Source: Bacteroidetes bacterium 4572_114
GTDB lineage: Bacteria > Bacteroidota > Bacteroidia > Bacteroidales > 4484-276
Direction: 5' to 3'
Length of the DNA stretch: 9,171 nt
NCBI GenBank assembly: GCA_002254335.1
Contig: NIVA01000053.1
Coordinates: 1 to 9,171, forward strand
Both the position numbers and the translations under genes were made by a program. Of this stretch, positions 1-6,620 are shown piece by piece. The notes beneath the pieces were generated by a model, which saw only the letters and a list, made by a program, of their open reading frames with translations, was not told the DNA's origin and searched no databases. Numbering within the stretch: position 1 is the first letter of the stretch; each line of letters begins with the position of its first letter.

Positions 1-200
1 GGGAAATAATTTCCTGCAGCCGCTTTGTTTAAATATTGTTTCTGAAGCACCACCTGCCGGTACTGCTGGATTTTCATATTGTTGCCCAAAGCACTGTCCA
101 CCGCGGCCCTCAGGCTTAACTGCAAGGTTTGTTGGCCCGACAAATCCCGGGTGGCAAATAATAAAACAAGAATTGAAAATATAATGAGGTGTTTTTTCAT
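1..200 (-). CDS. TolC-family outer-membrane efflux protein, N-terminal part (runs off the left edge)
   Basis: The ATG is at 198-200 on the minus strand and the frame stays open to position 1, giving about 66 residues. The protein begins with a basic start and a hydrophobic stretch (MKKHLIIFSILVLLFA), with likely signal peptidase I cleavage near residue 22 (LSG|QQ). Next comes LQLSLRAAVDSALGNNMKIQ, the family's usual opening (a beta strand, then a helix with a pattern like L-x-x-A-x-x-x-A-L-x-N-N), followed by a helix ending NKAAAGNYF. TolC-type proteins form the outer-membrane exit duct of RND and ABC efflux or type I secretion systems and are normally about 400-480 residues, so roughly 85% lies outside the window. 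No Shine-Dalgarno site is seen upstream. The transport partner and substrate cannot be told from this fragment. Confidence 0.82.
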   Translation of the reverse strand, partial: MKKHLIIFSILVLLFATRDLSGQQTLQLSLRAAVDSALGNNMKIQQYRQVVLQKQYLNKAAAGNYF

Positions 201-290
201 CAGTTTTAAATTTGAACCATAAAAGGCATAAAAGGACATATGAGAAAAAAAAGTAACGGCTTAATCATGCTCCTGTGTGTTAAAATTCCT

Positions 291-324
291 ATCATGAGTG
301 TTTCATCATCATGAGTGTTTCATC
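291..324. repeat. 17-bp tandem duplication
   Basis: The 17-mer atcatgagtgtttcatc occurs twice back to back (291-307 and 308-324) with no mismatch. The 3' end continues into tttcatcagttt (318-329), a 12-mer that also occurs at 195-206 across the start codon of the TolC-family gene. The duplication sits about 90 bp upstream of that gene, so it could be a duplicated regulatory site or simple slippage; the sequence does not decide. Confidence 0.75.
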
Positions 325-379
325 AGTTTCAAAACCAAATTATAAAAAAATTGTAATTATTTAGCTGCTTATTAACAGC

Positions 380-575
380 CACACATCTAACTTCCACTGC
401 CTCAAGCCCCCTCTTCCCAATAGCTATCGGGGTCCCCCTTTCCATACGGACTTCATTCGGTCGAAGGGGGAGGGTTCCACCGAACAGGCCGCTGCCGTGG
501 CTTGTGCGAAGGGACTCCCTCCCCATACAGAGGAATGGTTGTGCCATAGGCATCCCTCTGGGAGGGATGGGGCAT
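380..575. repeat. GC-rich intergenic block, candidate dispersed repeat element
   Basis: G+C is 63 of 100 over 431-530, against 34 of 120 over 241-360. The block holds several inverted repeats: a perfect 8-bp hairpin stem catccctc/gagggatg with a 3-nt loop at 551-569, a ccccctt/aaggggg pair (434-440 with 464-470), and a near-palindrome around atagctatcggggt (420-433) whose 14-mer recurs exactly at 7835-7848 inside a larger palindrome. Composition and structure differ from the flanks and suggest an inserted repeat, but only one copy is in the window, so dispersal is inferred. Confidence 0.45.
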
Positions 576-641
576 AATGATTCAGCAAATAACAAAACTG
601 GTCCTTTTGTGCAATGAAAAATAATCACCGGTCAAATTTGG

Positions 642-2114
642 TTAATAAGCTTTCGCAAATATCACCCGCTCTTTACTGGGCTTGCCCGAAAAGACACACT
701 TTCCTTCTTCCTGTGGGTTGTCCACCGGAATTGCACGGATTGTTGCTTTTGTGGCATCTTTTATTTTTTCCTCGGTTTCAGCAGTACCGTCCCAATGGGC
801 ATAAACAAAACCACCTTTTTCAACCCTTTCCTTAAAATCATCCCAGGTATCTATCTTAAACGAGTTGTCCTCCCTGAATGCATAAGCTTTTTTATAGAGG
901 TTGTCCTGAATTTGTTCCAGCAAATGTTCCACCTTGTTTTCAATGTCGGTCATTTGATAAGTTTCCTTTTCAAGCGTGTCGCGCCGTGCAAGTTCCACAG
1001 TCCCGTTTTCTAAATCCCTGGGGCCAATCGCCAATCTGATAGGTACCCCTTTAAATTCATATTCAGCAAATTTCCATCCAGGTTTATGGGTGTCGCGGTC
1101 GTCAAATTTTACTGATATCCCTTTGGCTTTAAGCGCATCCATGATAACATTGGCTTTTTCTGAAACAGCTTCTAACTGTTCCTGTTTTCTGTAAATAGGT
1201 ACAATAACAACCTGGATAGGTGCCAGGTTTGGTGGCAACACAAGTCCTTTATCATCTGAATGGGCCATAATAAGTGCACCCATCAGGCGGGTCGAAACTC
1301 CCCAGGATGTAGCCCAAACATGTTCAAGTTTATTTTCTTTGGTAAGATATTTTACATCAAAAGCCTTTGCAAAGTTCTGGCCCAGGAAATGCGAAGTGCC
1401 GGCCTGGAGGGCTTTTCCATCCTGCATCAGGGCTTCAATACAATAAGTGTCAACGGCGCCTGCAAATCTTTCGGCCGGCGATTTTATCCCCCTGATCACA
1501 GGAATTGCCATCCATTTTTCGGCAAATTCAGAATATATTTTCAGGATTTTCAATGTCTCTTCCACCGCTTCATCTTTGGTAGCATGAGCGGTATGGCCTT
1601 CTTGCCAAAGAAACTCGGTTGTGCGCAGAAAGAGCCGGGTCCTCATTTCCCAACGTACCACATTGGCCCATTGGTTGATAAGGAGTGGCAGGTCGCGGTA
1701 CGATTGAATCCATTTTCGATAAGTGTCCCAAATAATGGTTTCCGAAGTTGGGCGGACAATCAATTCCTCTTCCAGCTTGGCATCCTCATCCACAACAACA
1801 CCTTTTCCATCCTCCGAGGTTTTTAGCCTGTAGTGTGTAACTATTGCACACTCCTTTGCAAAGCCTTCCACATGGGCAGCCTCCTTGCTGAAGAATGATT
1901 TTGGGATGAACAAAGGGAAGTAAGCATTGGAATGACCGGTGTCTTTAAACATCTTATCAAGGGTAGCCTGCATTTTTTCCCAAATAGCGTATCCATAAGG
2001 TTTGATGACCATGCATCCCCTAACTGCCGAGTTTTCAGCAAGATCAGCTTTGATTACCAAGTCGTTGTACCATTGTGCGTAATTTTCTTCACGGGTTGGA
2101 AAATCTTTTGCCAT
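642..2114 (-). CDS. proS: Prolyl-tRNA synthetase, short archaeal/eukaryote-like type
   Basis: This class II synthetase charges tRNA-Pro with proline in the cytoplasm. The frame extends upstream to 2216, but the conserved start is the internal ATG at 2114 (MAKDFPTREENYAQWYNDLV), giving 490 residues, the normal length for this type. The catalytic core shows RPTSET (121-126), motif 2 around RWEMRTRLFLRTTEFLWQEG (154-173), the histidine-containing loop LQAGTSHFLGQNFAKAF (236-252) and motif 3 around STRLMGALIMAHSDDKG (274-290), with Arg276. The anticodon-binding domain follows (about 300-400), then the C-terminal domain specific to this type (about 405-490), which ends in tyrosine (FAKAY) as in the family. 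That domain keeps only one cysteine (Cys473), so a four-cysteine zinc site, known in some relatives, is absent. The bacterial-type editing insertion is lacking, as expected. It stands alone, divergent from the lipoprotein gene. No Shine-Dalgarno site precedes the start. Confidence 0.97.
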   Translation of the reverse strand: MAKDFPTREENYAQWYNDLVIKADLAENSAVRGCMVIKPYGYAIWEKMQATLDKMFKDTGHSNAYFPLFIPKSFFSKEAAHVEGFAKECAIVTHYRLKTSEDGKGVVVDEDAKLEEELIVRPTSETIIWDTYRKWIQSYRDLPLLINQWANVVRWEMRTRLFLRTTEFLWQEGHTAHATKDEAVEETLKILKIYSEFAEKWMAIPVIRGIKSPAERFAGAVDTYCIEALMQDGKALQAGTSHFLGQNFAKAFDVKYLTKENKLEHVWATSWGVSTRLMGALIMAHSDDKGLVLPPNLAPIQVVIVPIYRKQEQLEAVSEKANVIMDALKAKGISVKFDDRDTHKPGWKFAEYEFKGVPIRLAIGPRDLENGTVELARRDTLEKETYQMTDIENKVEHLLEQIQDNLYKKAYAFREDNSFKIDTWDDFKERVEKGGFVYAHWDGTAETEEKIKDATKATIRAIPVDNPQEEGKCVFSGKPSKERVIFAKAY

Positions 2115-2164
2115 AATTGTTTTTGGTATAGTTTTTGGATAATATTGTCCGATTTGAATTGGTG

Positions 2165-2172
2165 CAAAAATA
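2165..2172 (-). promoter_or_regulatory. Possible Bacteroidota-type -7 element for proS
   Basis: Read on the minus strand the octamer is TATTTTTG, matching the TAnnTTTG -7 consensus described for Bacteroidetes primary sigma factors. It would place transcription start near 2159, leaving an untranslated leader of about 45 nt before the proS ATG at 2114. That position also supports starting proS at 2114, because the longer frame would begin upstream of the promoter. No good TTG/TTTG at the -33 position was found, so the call is tentative. Confidence 0.35.
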
Positions 2173-2227
2173 GATAAATAATTAAACGGGAGATTTTTGA
2201 CCGGAAGAAATATCAATAAAAATTAAC

Positions 2228-2232
2228 GGAGG
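2228..2232 (+). promoter_or_regulatory. Strong Shine-Dalgarno site of the lipoprotein gene
   Basis: GGAGG lies 7 nt before the ATG at 2240 and fits the 16S rRNA anti-Shine-Dalgarno core. Starts of the other recognisable genes here (the TolC-family gene, proS, the OmpP1-like gene, Nif3, the zinc-ribbon gene) lack such a site and have A/T-rich leaders, as is usual in Bacteroidota. It fixes the start of this gene and hints at relatively strong translation. Confidence 0.6.
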
Positions 2233-2239
2233 TTTTATT

Positions 2240-3886
2240 ATGAGAAAATTAATAATATTAGTAAGTGTAATTTTTGTGTTAGCAGGGTGTAAATCATCTT
2301 ACGATAGCGCCTCTATGTACGATGATGTTTATTATACGCCAAAATCCAATAAGGGAAAAGAGGTTACTGCGACCCAAACGGATAATAGTTCAGGCTTGGT
2401 TTATGGAAACAATGCAAGTACCGAGCGGTTTGAAAATTCAGTTGAACCTCAAAAGGAATATTTAGGTACCGATGAATATTCTGACTACAAATCTTATTAT
2501 TACACCGAAACCGGCGATACCCTCCCGGCCACTGAAAATACCGGTCAGGATGATTATTATTATGTAGAAGACGGTTACGAAGATTATTACGATTACGAAT
2601 ATGCTTCGCGTATTGACCGTTTCCATAATTCATACGGAAACTTTGGGTATTACGACCCTTGTTATTCAAATGCATACTACACGCCCGGGCTTTCGTTTGG
2701 CATGGGTTATGGCATGGGCTGGCCGTCATCTTATTTCTCTGTTGGATTTGGATGGGGATACTCCTATTACAATCCCTGGTATTACGACCCCTGGTATAAT
2801 CCATATTATGGTGGAAGTTACTGGGCCGGTTACAATAATGGTTACTGGAATGGTTATTACGCAGGTGGTGGTGGATATTATCCTGGTGGTGGAGGGTATT
2901 ACCCTGGTGAAGGGGGAAACAGTTACTATCCCGGCGATTATTATGGCCCACGCAATTCAAGGGGCAGTAGCTTAAGTGGCGGGGCAGGAAGCAGGGATTC
3001 AAGGATTACTGATGGTGGAGACGATCCACAAAACAAAAGTTATTCGGCCGGACGCGAAAGCAGAATGACAGGGGGCACAACAATGGTTGCACCAGATGTA
3101 AAAACAACCGGGACAACTGGCAATGAAAGGACATCGAGGGAATATAAACCTGCTGATGCCTCTTCTGTTACCAACTCAGGGACAGAACCACAATCAACTA
3201 AACTTGCCAGGCCTGCCAATAAGAACAGCATATCTTCGGGCAGTGGCCAGGTACAGGGCAAGGCTTCACGGAGTGTGGAAGGGACAGAGGCCCAAAAATT
3301 GGCTAAGCCTACCCAAAAAACAACCGTATCTAATTTGAACAACCGTAATGCAAGGGCACAGCAAAAGTACTCGTCAAATAAATCAAATTCAACGCCAGCA
3401 AACAGCAGGGACAATGGGGTTTCATCAAGGAGTAAAAAGTATGCAAAGCCCTCTTCCAATAGTTTACAAAAAAGCCCCAAGCCAAAAAATTATAGTTCAC
3501 CTACTTATAACAGGCCACGGTCGGGCAACGAGTATGCCGTCCCAAAGTCAAGAAGTGTTAATGGAAGTTCGCTTTCAGGGGCCAACTCAAGGTCTTCGTC
3601 AAATCAGGGGAACTCTAATAAATCACGTTCTTATCAGGCCCCTTCCAGGTCTAACAATAGTTTTTCAAATCCTGGCAGGCAAACTAAAACCTATACAAGC
3701 CCCAGCAGGTCAAACAGCTATTCTAAACCGGCAAAGTCAACACGCTCGTATTCATCACCCTCACGATCTTCGGGCAGTTACTCTCCCAGATCATCAGGTA
3801 GCAGTTCCAGTGGGAGCAGGTCTTCGGGCAGCAGTTCCGGCAGTGGGAGCAGATCATCCGGCGGGGGAGGTAAAAGGGGCCGGTAA
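2240..3886 (+). CDS. Tyr/Gly-rich then Ser/Arg-rich outer-surface lipoprotein of unknown function
   Basis: The 548-residue protein starts with a lipoprotein signal peptide whose lipobox is LAGC (lipidated Cys17). Four low-complexity zones follow: an acidic, Tyr-rich zone (about 21-121, with DYYYVEDGYEDYYDYEY at 105-121); a short conserved-looking stretch ASRIDRFHNSYGNFGYYD (122-139); an aromatic Gly/Tyr/Trp/Pro zone (about 140-236) with GFGWGYSYYNPWYYDPWYNP and the near-tandem GGGGYYP/GGGGYYP; and a basic Ser/Arg/Asn-rich tail (about 237-548). The tail has degenerate repeats of about 20 residues (SYQAPSRS 464, TYTSPSRS 484, SYSSPSRS 503) and ends in Ser/Gly runs and GGGGKRGR. Only one further cysteine is present (Cys141). 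No enzyme domain is visible. It lies 42 bp before the OmpP1-like gene on the same strand and has a strong ribosome site. Hits to vitellogenin or silk-like proteins would be compositional. I infer an outer-membrane or surface protein; its function is unknown. Confidence 0.88.
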   Translation: MRKLIILVSVIFVLAGCKSSYDSASMYDDVYYTPKSNKGKEVTATQTDNSSGLVYGNNASTERFENSVEPQKEYLGTDEYSDYKSYYYTETGDTLPATENTGQDDYYYVEDGYEDYYDYEYASRIDRFHNSYGNFGYYDPCYSNAYYTPGLSFGMGYGMGWPSSYFSVGFGWGYSYYNPWYYDPWYNPYYGGSYWAGYNNGYWNGYYAGGGGYYPGGGGYYPGEGGNSYYPGDYYGPRNSRGSSLSGGAGSRDSRITDGGDDPQNKSYSAGRESRMTGGTTMVAPDVKTTGTTGNERTSREYKPADASSVTNSGTEPQSTKLARPANKNSISSGSGQVQGKASRSVEGTEAQKLAKPTQKTTVSNLNNRNARAQQKYSSNKSNSTPANSRDNGVSSRSKKYAKPSSNSLQKSPKPKNYSSPTYNRPRSGNEYAVPKSRSVNGSSLSGANSRSSSNQGNSNKSRSYQAPSRSNNSFSNPGRQTKTYTSPSRSNSYSKPAKSTRSYSSPSRSSGSYSPRSSGSSSSGSRSSGSSSGSGSRSSGGGGKRGR

Positions 3887-3928
3887 ACATTTACCATTCT
3901 ATTATTTAATAATTTAATACATAATAAA

Positions 3929-5401
3929 ATGAAAAAGATCATTTTAATTGCAGGGGTTATATTCTTTTTCGTGGCCACCATTACCGGCCAAAACGAAGAA
4001 GATGCCCTCAGATATTCCACAACAGGGGTTATCGGTACAGCCCGTTATATGGCACTGGGCGGTGCATTTGGCGCATTGGGCGCAGATTTTTCTACCTTAA
4101 GTACAAATCCTGCCGGCATTGGGCTTTACAAAAAATCCGAATTTTCAATTTCCCCCTCGTTATATTTTGGGAATACCGAAAGTACTTACAATGGAACATC
4201 ATTAAATGATGGGAAGAATAATTTTGCCCTCGGAAACGCAGGTATAATAATTTCGGTAGCGCCCATCGACAGGCTCGACAGCAACCCACTGGAAAACTGG
4301 CAGGTTGGATTTGGGATTAACAGGTTGAAGGATTTTAACAACAATGTGAAAATTGAAGGGTTGAACAATGATAATTCCATCCTTGATACTTATGTTGAAT
4401 ATGCAACCGGAAAAAACCCTCAAATCCTCAACGATTTCGATACACGCCTGGCATTTGACACATATTTAATTGATACCATTCAAGGCTCCGGCCCCGATTT
4501 TCAATACATAAATGCCTATGAATATATTGGGGGTTTTTCAAGTACACTTCAACGGAAATCTATCGAAACCAACGGCTCGATGAATGAATGGGTTTTGTCG
4601 GGCGGGATAAATGTTTCAGATAAGTTTTACTTTGGCATTACCTTCGGGTTTCCCTACATCAGGTACAAACAAAAATCGACCTACACCGAAATCAATCAAA
4701 ACCCTGAAAAGGATATTGAAAAGTTTGACATATACGAAGATCTCGAAACCAAAGGCAGTGGCTTTAACATAAAAGCCGGGGCAATTGTGCGCCTGTTGCC
4801 GCAATTAAGGGTTGGCGCTGCATTTCACACACCTACCTGGTACAAAAACATGAAAGATAAATGGAGCACACAAATGAATGCCTATTATGCAAATGGCGAT
4901 TATTTTGATGCCAGGTCGCCCAACGGCAGTTACGAATACGAACTGCAAACCCCCTGGAAAGCTATTGGAAGCGTTGCATTTATCCTGGGGAGATCAGGGC
5001 TTATCAGTGCCGACTTTGAATATATCGATTATACTGCCGCAACATTAAGGGCAGGCGACTATGGGTTTTATGATGAAAACAAAGCCATCGACAACTCATT
5101 TGCTTCAGCATATAATGCAAAGGTTGGGGCAGAGGTAAACCTTGGGGTATTTCAGGTAAGGGGAGGCTATGGTTATTACAGCAGTCCGTTTGCTTCGGAT
5201 ATAAACGATGGGGCACGCCAAACTTTTTCCACAGGAATTGGCTATAAGAATAAATTTGTATATACCGACCTGGCTTTTTCATACACACTTTCAAATATGG
5301 ATTATTATCTGTACGGGACCGAGAATATCAGCGTAAACCCGGTTGACAATAAATATGCAGGGTATAATTTTATGTTTACTTTGGGATATAGGTTTGAGTA
5401 G
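3929..5401 (+). CDS. OmpP1/FadL-like outer-membrane beta-barrel protein
   Basis: The 490-residue protein has a signal peptide (residues 1-20, cleavage about ITG|QNEED), then ARYMALGGAFGALGADFSTL (38-57) and NPAGIGLY (60-67), the N-terminal hatch motif of the FadL/TodX family with its NPA signature. The rest alternates aromatic and polar residues in strands with Asn/Asp/Gly-rich turns, ending in FMFTLGYRFE (481-490), a typical C-terminal barrel strand recognised by the BAM machinery. Known FadL proteins let hydrophobic compounds such as long-chain fatty acids diffuse through the outer membrane; substrate specificity of this Bacteroidota branch is not established, so transport of hydrophobic compounds is inferred from fold. 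Length is close to that of FadL. It has no Shine-Dalgarno site and follows the lipoprotein gene after 42 AT-rich bases without a terminator, so the two are probably one transcript. Confidence 0.87.
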   Translation: MKKIILIAGVIFFFVATITGQNEEDALRYSTTGVIGTARYMALGGAFGALGADFSTLSTNPAGIGLYKKSEFSISPSLYFGNTESTYNGTSLNDGKNNFALGNAGIIISVAPIDRLDSNPLENWQVGFGINRLKDFNNNVKIEGLNNDNSILDTYVEYATGKNPQILNDFDTRLAFDTYLIDTIQGSGPDFQYINAYEYIGGFSSTLQRKSIETNGSMNEWVLSGGINVSDKFYFGITFGFPYIRYKQKSTYTEINQNPEKDIEKFDIYEDLETKGSGFNIKAGAIVRLLPQLRVGAAFHTPTWYKNMKDKWSTQMNAYYANGDYFDARSPNGSYEYELQTPWKAIGSVAFILGRSGLISADFEYIDYTAATLRAGDYGFYDENKAIDNSFASAYNAKVGAEVNLGVFQVRGGYGYYSSPFASDINDGARQTFSTGIGYKNKFVYTDLAFSYTLSNMDYYLYGTENISVNPVDNKYAGYNFMFTLGYRFE

Positions 5402-5410
5402 TTTGGAGGG

Positions 5411-5585
5411 AAAAGTGGAAAGTGGAAAGTGGAAAGGGAAAAGTTGAAAATTGAAAGTGAAAAGTGGAAAGGGAAAAGGGAAAAGTGGAAAGTTGAAAAT
5501 TGAAAGTGGAAAGTGGAGAGGGAAAAGGGAAAAGTGGAAAGTTGAGAGGGAAAAGTTGAAGAAGGTAGAGGGTGTAAGGTAGAGA
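5411..5585. repeat. GA-rich heptanucleotide array (25 units, C-free strand)
   Basis: From 5411 the plus strand divides without gap into 7-mers fitting RAAARKK: for example aaaagtg, gaaagtg, gaaagtg, gaaaggg, aaaagtt, gaaaatt. The first 21 units (5411-5557) fit well and the last four are decayed. There is a higher-order period of 49 bp: units 10-12 (aaaaggg aaaagtg gaaagtt) recur exactly as units 17-19, and gaaaatt gaaagtg (units 6-7) recurs as units 13-14. The plus strand contains no C at all from 5402 to 5585. The array starts 10 bp after the stop of the OmpP1-like gene. Because 7 is not a multiple of 3, every frame of it translates into a 7-residue repeat, which explains the open but meaningless minus-strand frame there. 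Confidence 0.9.
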
Positions 5586-5622
5586 CAAAAGTTAGAAGTT
5601 GGAAGACGGGAATTAGAAGACT

Positions 5623-5699
5623 GATTACTGATGACTACCGACTGAACACCGATGACTGATTACCGATTACAGATCACCGATGACTGGAGACTGATTCCT
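5623..5699. repeat. Second heptanucleotide array, GATnACY type (11 units)
   Basis: Eleven consecutive 7-mers lie in exact register: gattact, gatgact, accgact, gaacacc, gatgact, gattacc, gattaca, gatcacc, gatgact, ggagact, gattcct. The consensus is about GATKACY. It follows the GA-rich array after a decayed stretch (5586-5622) and has the same 7-bp period but a different unit and a 2-bp register shift. No gene is seen in it. Together the two arrays fill most of the 368-base gap between the converging genes. Confidence 0.85.
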
Positions 5700-5731
5700 T
5701 ATCCCCCACTCAATAAAATAGGTAATATCCC

Positions 5732-5765
5732 AAAAAAAAAGGAGCAACAAAATGTCGCTCCTTTT
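5732..5765 (-). terminator. Rho-independent terminator of the Nif3/zinc-ribbon transcript
   Basis: On the minus strand the stem AAAAGGAGC (5765-5757) pairs perfectly with GCTCCTTTT (5745-5737) around an 11-nt loop and runs into nine T's in total (5740-5732). It begins 5 bases past the zinc-ribbon stop codon. On the plus strand the same hairpin is followed by TTTTCCCTTT, so it may also weakly stop transcripts from the OmpP1-like gene. Confidence 0.85.
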
Positions 5766-5769
5766 CCCT

Positions 5770-6591
5770 TTATGCCATTTCGGCTTTCACCGTATTTGCA
5801 ATTTCATCGTCAACCAAAATCCTCCCGCAATATTCGCATACAATTATTTTTTTATGCATCCTGATGTCGAGTTGGTGCTGAGGGGGGATTTTATTAAAAC
5901 AGCCACCACAAGCATCACGCTCTATTTGGACTACTGCAAGGCCATTTCGGGCATTTTGCCTGATCCTGTTGTAGGCTGTGATAAGGCGCTCCTCTATCAT
6001 GGTGTGGAATTGCTTAGAATTTTCTATCATCGATTCCTCTTCTTTTTCAGTCTCTTCAACAATATCCGACAGTTCCGATTTCTTGATCCGTAAATCCGAT
6101 TCACGCTCTTTTAATTTACTTTTCGATTCCTTTATCTCCTCACTCTTTGCCCCTACAATAGCAGTAAATTCCTTGATGCGTTTTTCTGAAAGCTGGATTT
6201 CGAGGTTCTGAAATTCAATTTCCTTAGTCAATGAATCGTATTCACGGTTGTTGCGCACATTCATTTGTTGCTCTGCATATTTCTTTATCAGTGCAGTGCT
6301 GTCCTTTATCGATTCCTTCTTTTCCTCTATTTGCCTTTTGTGGCTATTGTTCTCCTCCTCAAATTTTTCTATCCGTGTTGCCAATCCAACAATTTCATCT
6401 TCAAGATCCTGCACTTCTAAAGGTAATTCGCCCCTGATGATCCTTATTTTGTCTATTTGCGAATCAATTTGTTGTAAGCTATAAAGTACGTGTAGTTTTT
6501 TCTCAATAGAAACTTCCAAGCCAACTACCTGTTCTCCGGTAGTTTTGCTTCCTTGTTTTACTTCAGTTTTTTCTGAACTATTTTTTGCCAT
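5770..6591 (-). CDS. C4-type zinc-ribbon coiled-coil protein (DUF164/zf-RING_7 family)
   Basis: The 273-residue protein has a long, highly charged alpha-helical coiled coil (about 29-200, rich in E/K with heptad hydrophobics) carrying the conserved patch NVRNNREYDSLTKEIE (111-126), then a C-terminal zinc ribbon with CGGC (Cys228, Cys231) and CEYC (Cys252, Cys255). This is the architecture of the family that includes Helicobacter HP0958 and Chlamydia CT398, coiled-coil proteins reported to bind nucleic acid or protein partners (flagellar and sigma-54-related in those species). The role in Bacteroidota is not established. The first 28 residues are polar and poorly ordered, and the family core begins about residue 29, so a later start is possible, though no better ATG is evident. 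The start lies 29 nt after the Nif3 stop, so they probably share a transcript ending at the hairpin just downstream. Confidence 0.92.
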   Translation of the reverse strand: MAKNSSEKTEVKQGSKTTGEQVVGLEVSIEKKLHVLYSLQQIDSQIDKIRIIRGELPLEVQDLEDEIVGLATRIEKFEEENNSHKRQIEEKKESIKDSTALIKKYAEQQMNVRNNREYDSLTKEIEFQNLEIQLSEKRIKEFTAIVGAKSEEIKESKSKLKERESDLRIKKSELSDIVEETEKEEESMIENSKQFHTMIEERLITAYNRIRQNARNGLAVVQIERDACGGCFNKIPPQHQLDIRMHKKIIVCEYCGRILVDDEIANTVKAEMA

Positions 6592-6620
6592 ATTGCGCTG
6601 AAATTAAGCTGTTTAATTTA

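Larger units (their letters stand above)
201..641. other. Gene-poor gap between the TolC-family gene and proS
   Basis: I see no convincing gene in these 441 bases. A minus-strand frame of 99 codons is open (628-329), but its start of hydrophobic residues leads into a low-information, Arg/Gly/Pro-rich translation of the GC-rich block and resembles no family I know. The gap contains a 9-bp tandem duplication (cataaaagg at 218-226 and 227-235), a 17-bp tandem duplication (291-324) and the GC-rich block at about 380-575. The promoter of the TolC-family gene should lie here, but no clear TAnnTTTG element was found on the minus strand just upstream of 200. Confidence 0.6.

Noticed and set aside
329..628. 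99-codon minus-strand open frame in the GC-rich block
   Set aside because: It resembles no family I know, its openness follows from the GC-rich composition, and it covers hairpins and palindromes. More likely repeat DNA than a gene.
1260..1826. 188-codon plus-strand frame opposite proS
   Set aside because: It is antisense to conserved catalytic motifs of proS, and the translation has no recognisable domain.
2364..3002. 212-codon minus-strand frame opposite the lipoprotein gene, and a plus-strand frame at 2601-2975
   Set aside because: Their His/Asn-rich and Ile/Thr/Val-rich composition is a by-product of the Tyr/Gly-rich codons of the lipoprotein read in other frames.
3040..3917. Long alternative frames over the Ser/Arg-rich tail (minus 3480-3040, plus 3348-3917)
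   Set aside because: Low-complexity Ser/Arg codons leave other frames open; no start context or family supports them.
5376..5588. Minus-strand frame with a seven-residue repeat (LSTFHFQ-like)
   Set aside because: A heptanucleotide array is open in all frames and always gives a 7-residue period; it reflects the DNA repeat rather than a protein.
5411..5699. Heptamer arrays as a possible CRISPR array
   Set aside because: Units are 7 bp, directly adjacent, without unique spacers, and there are no cas genes nearby.
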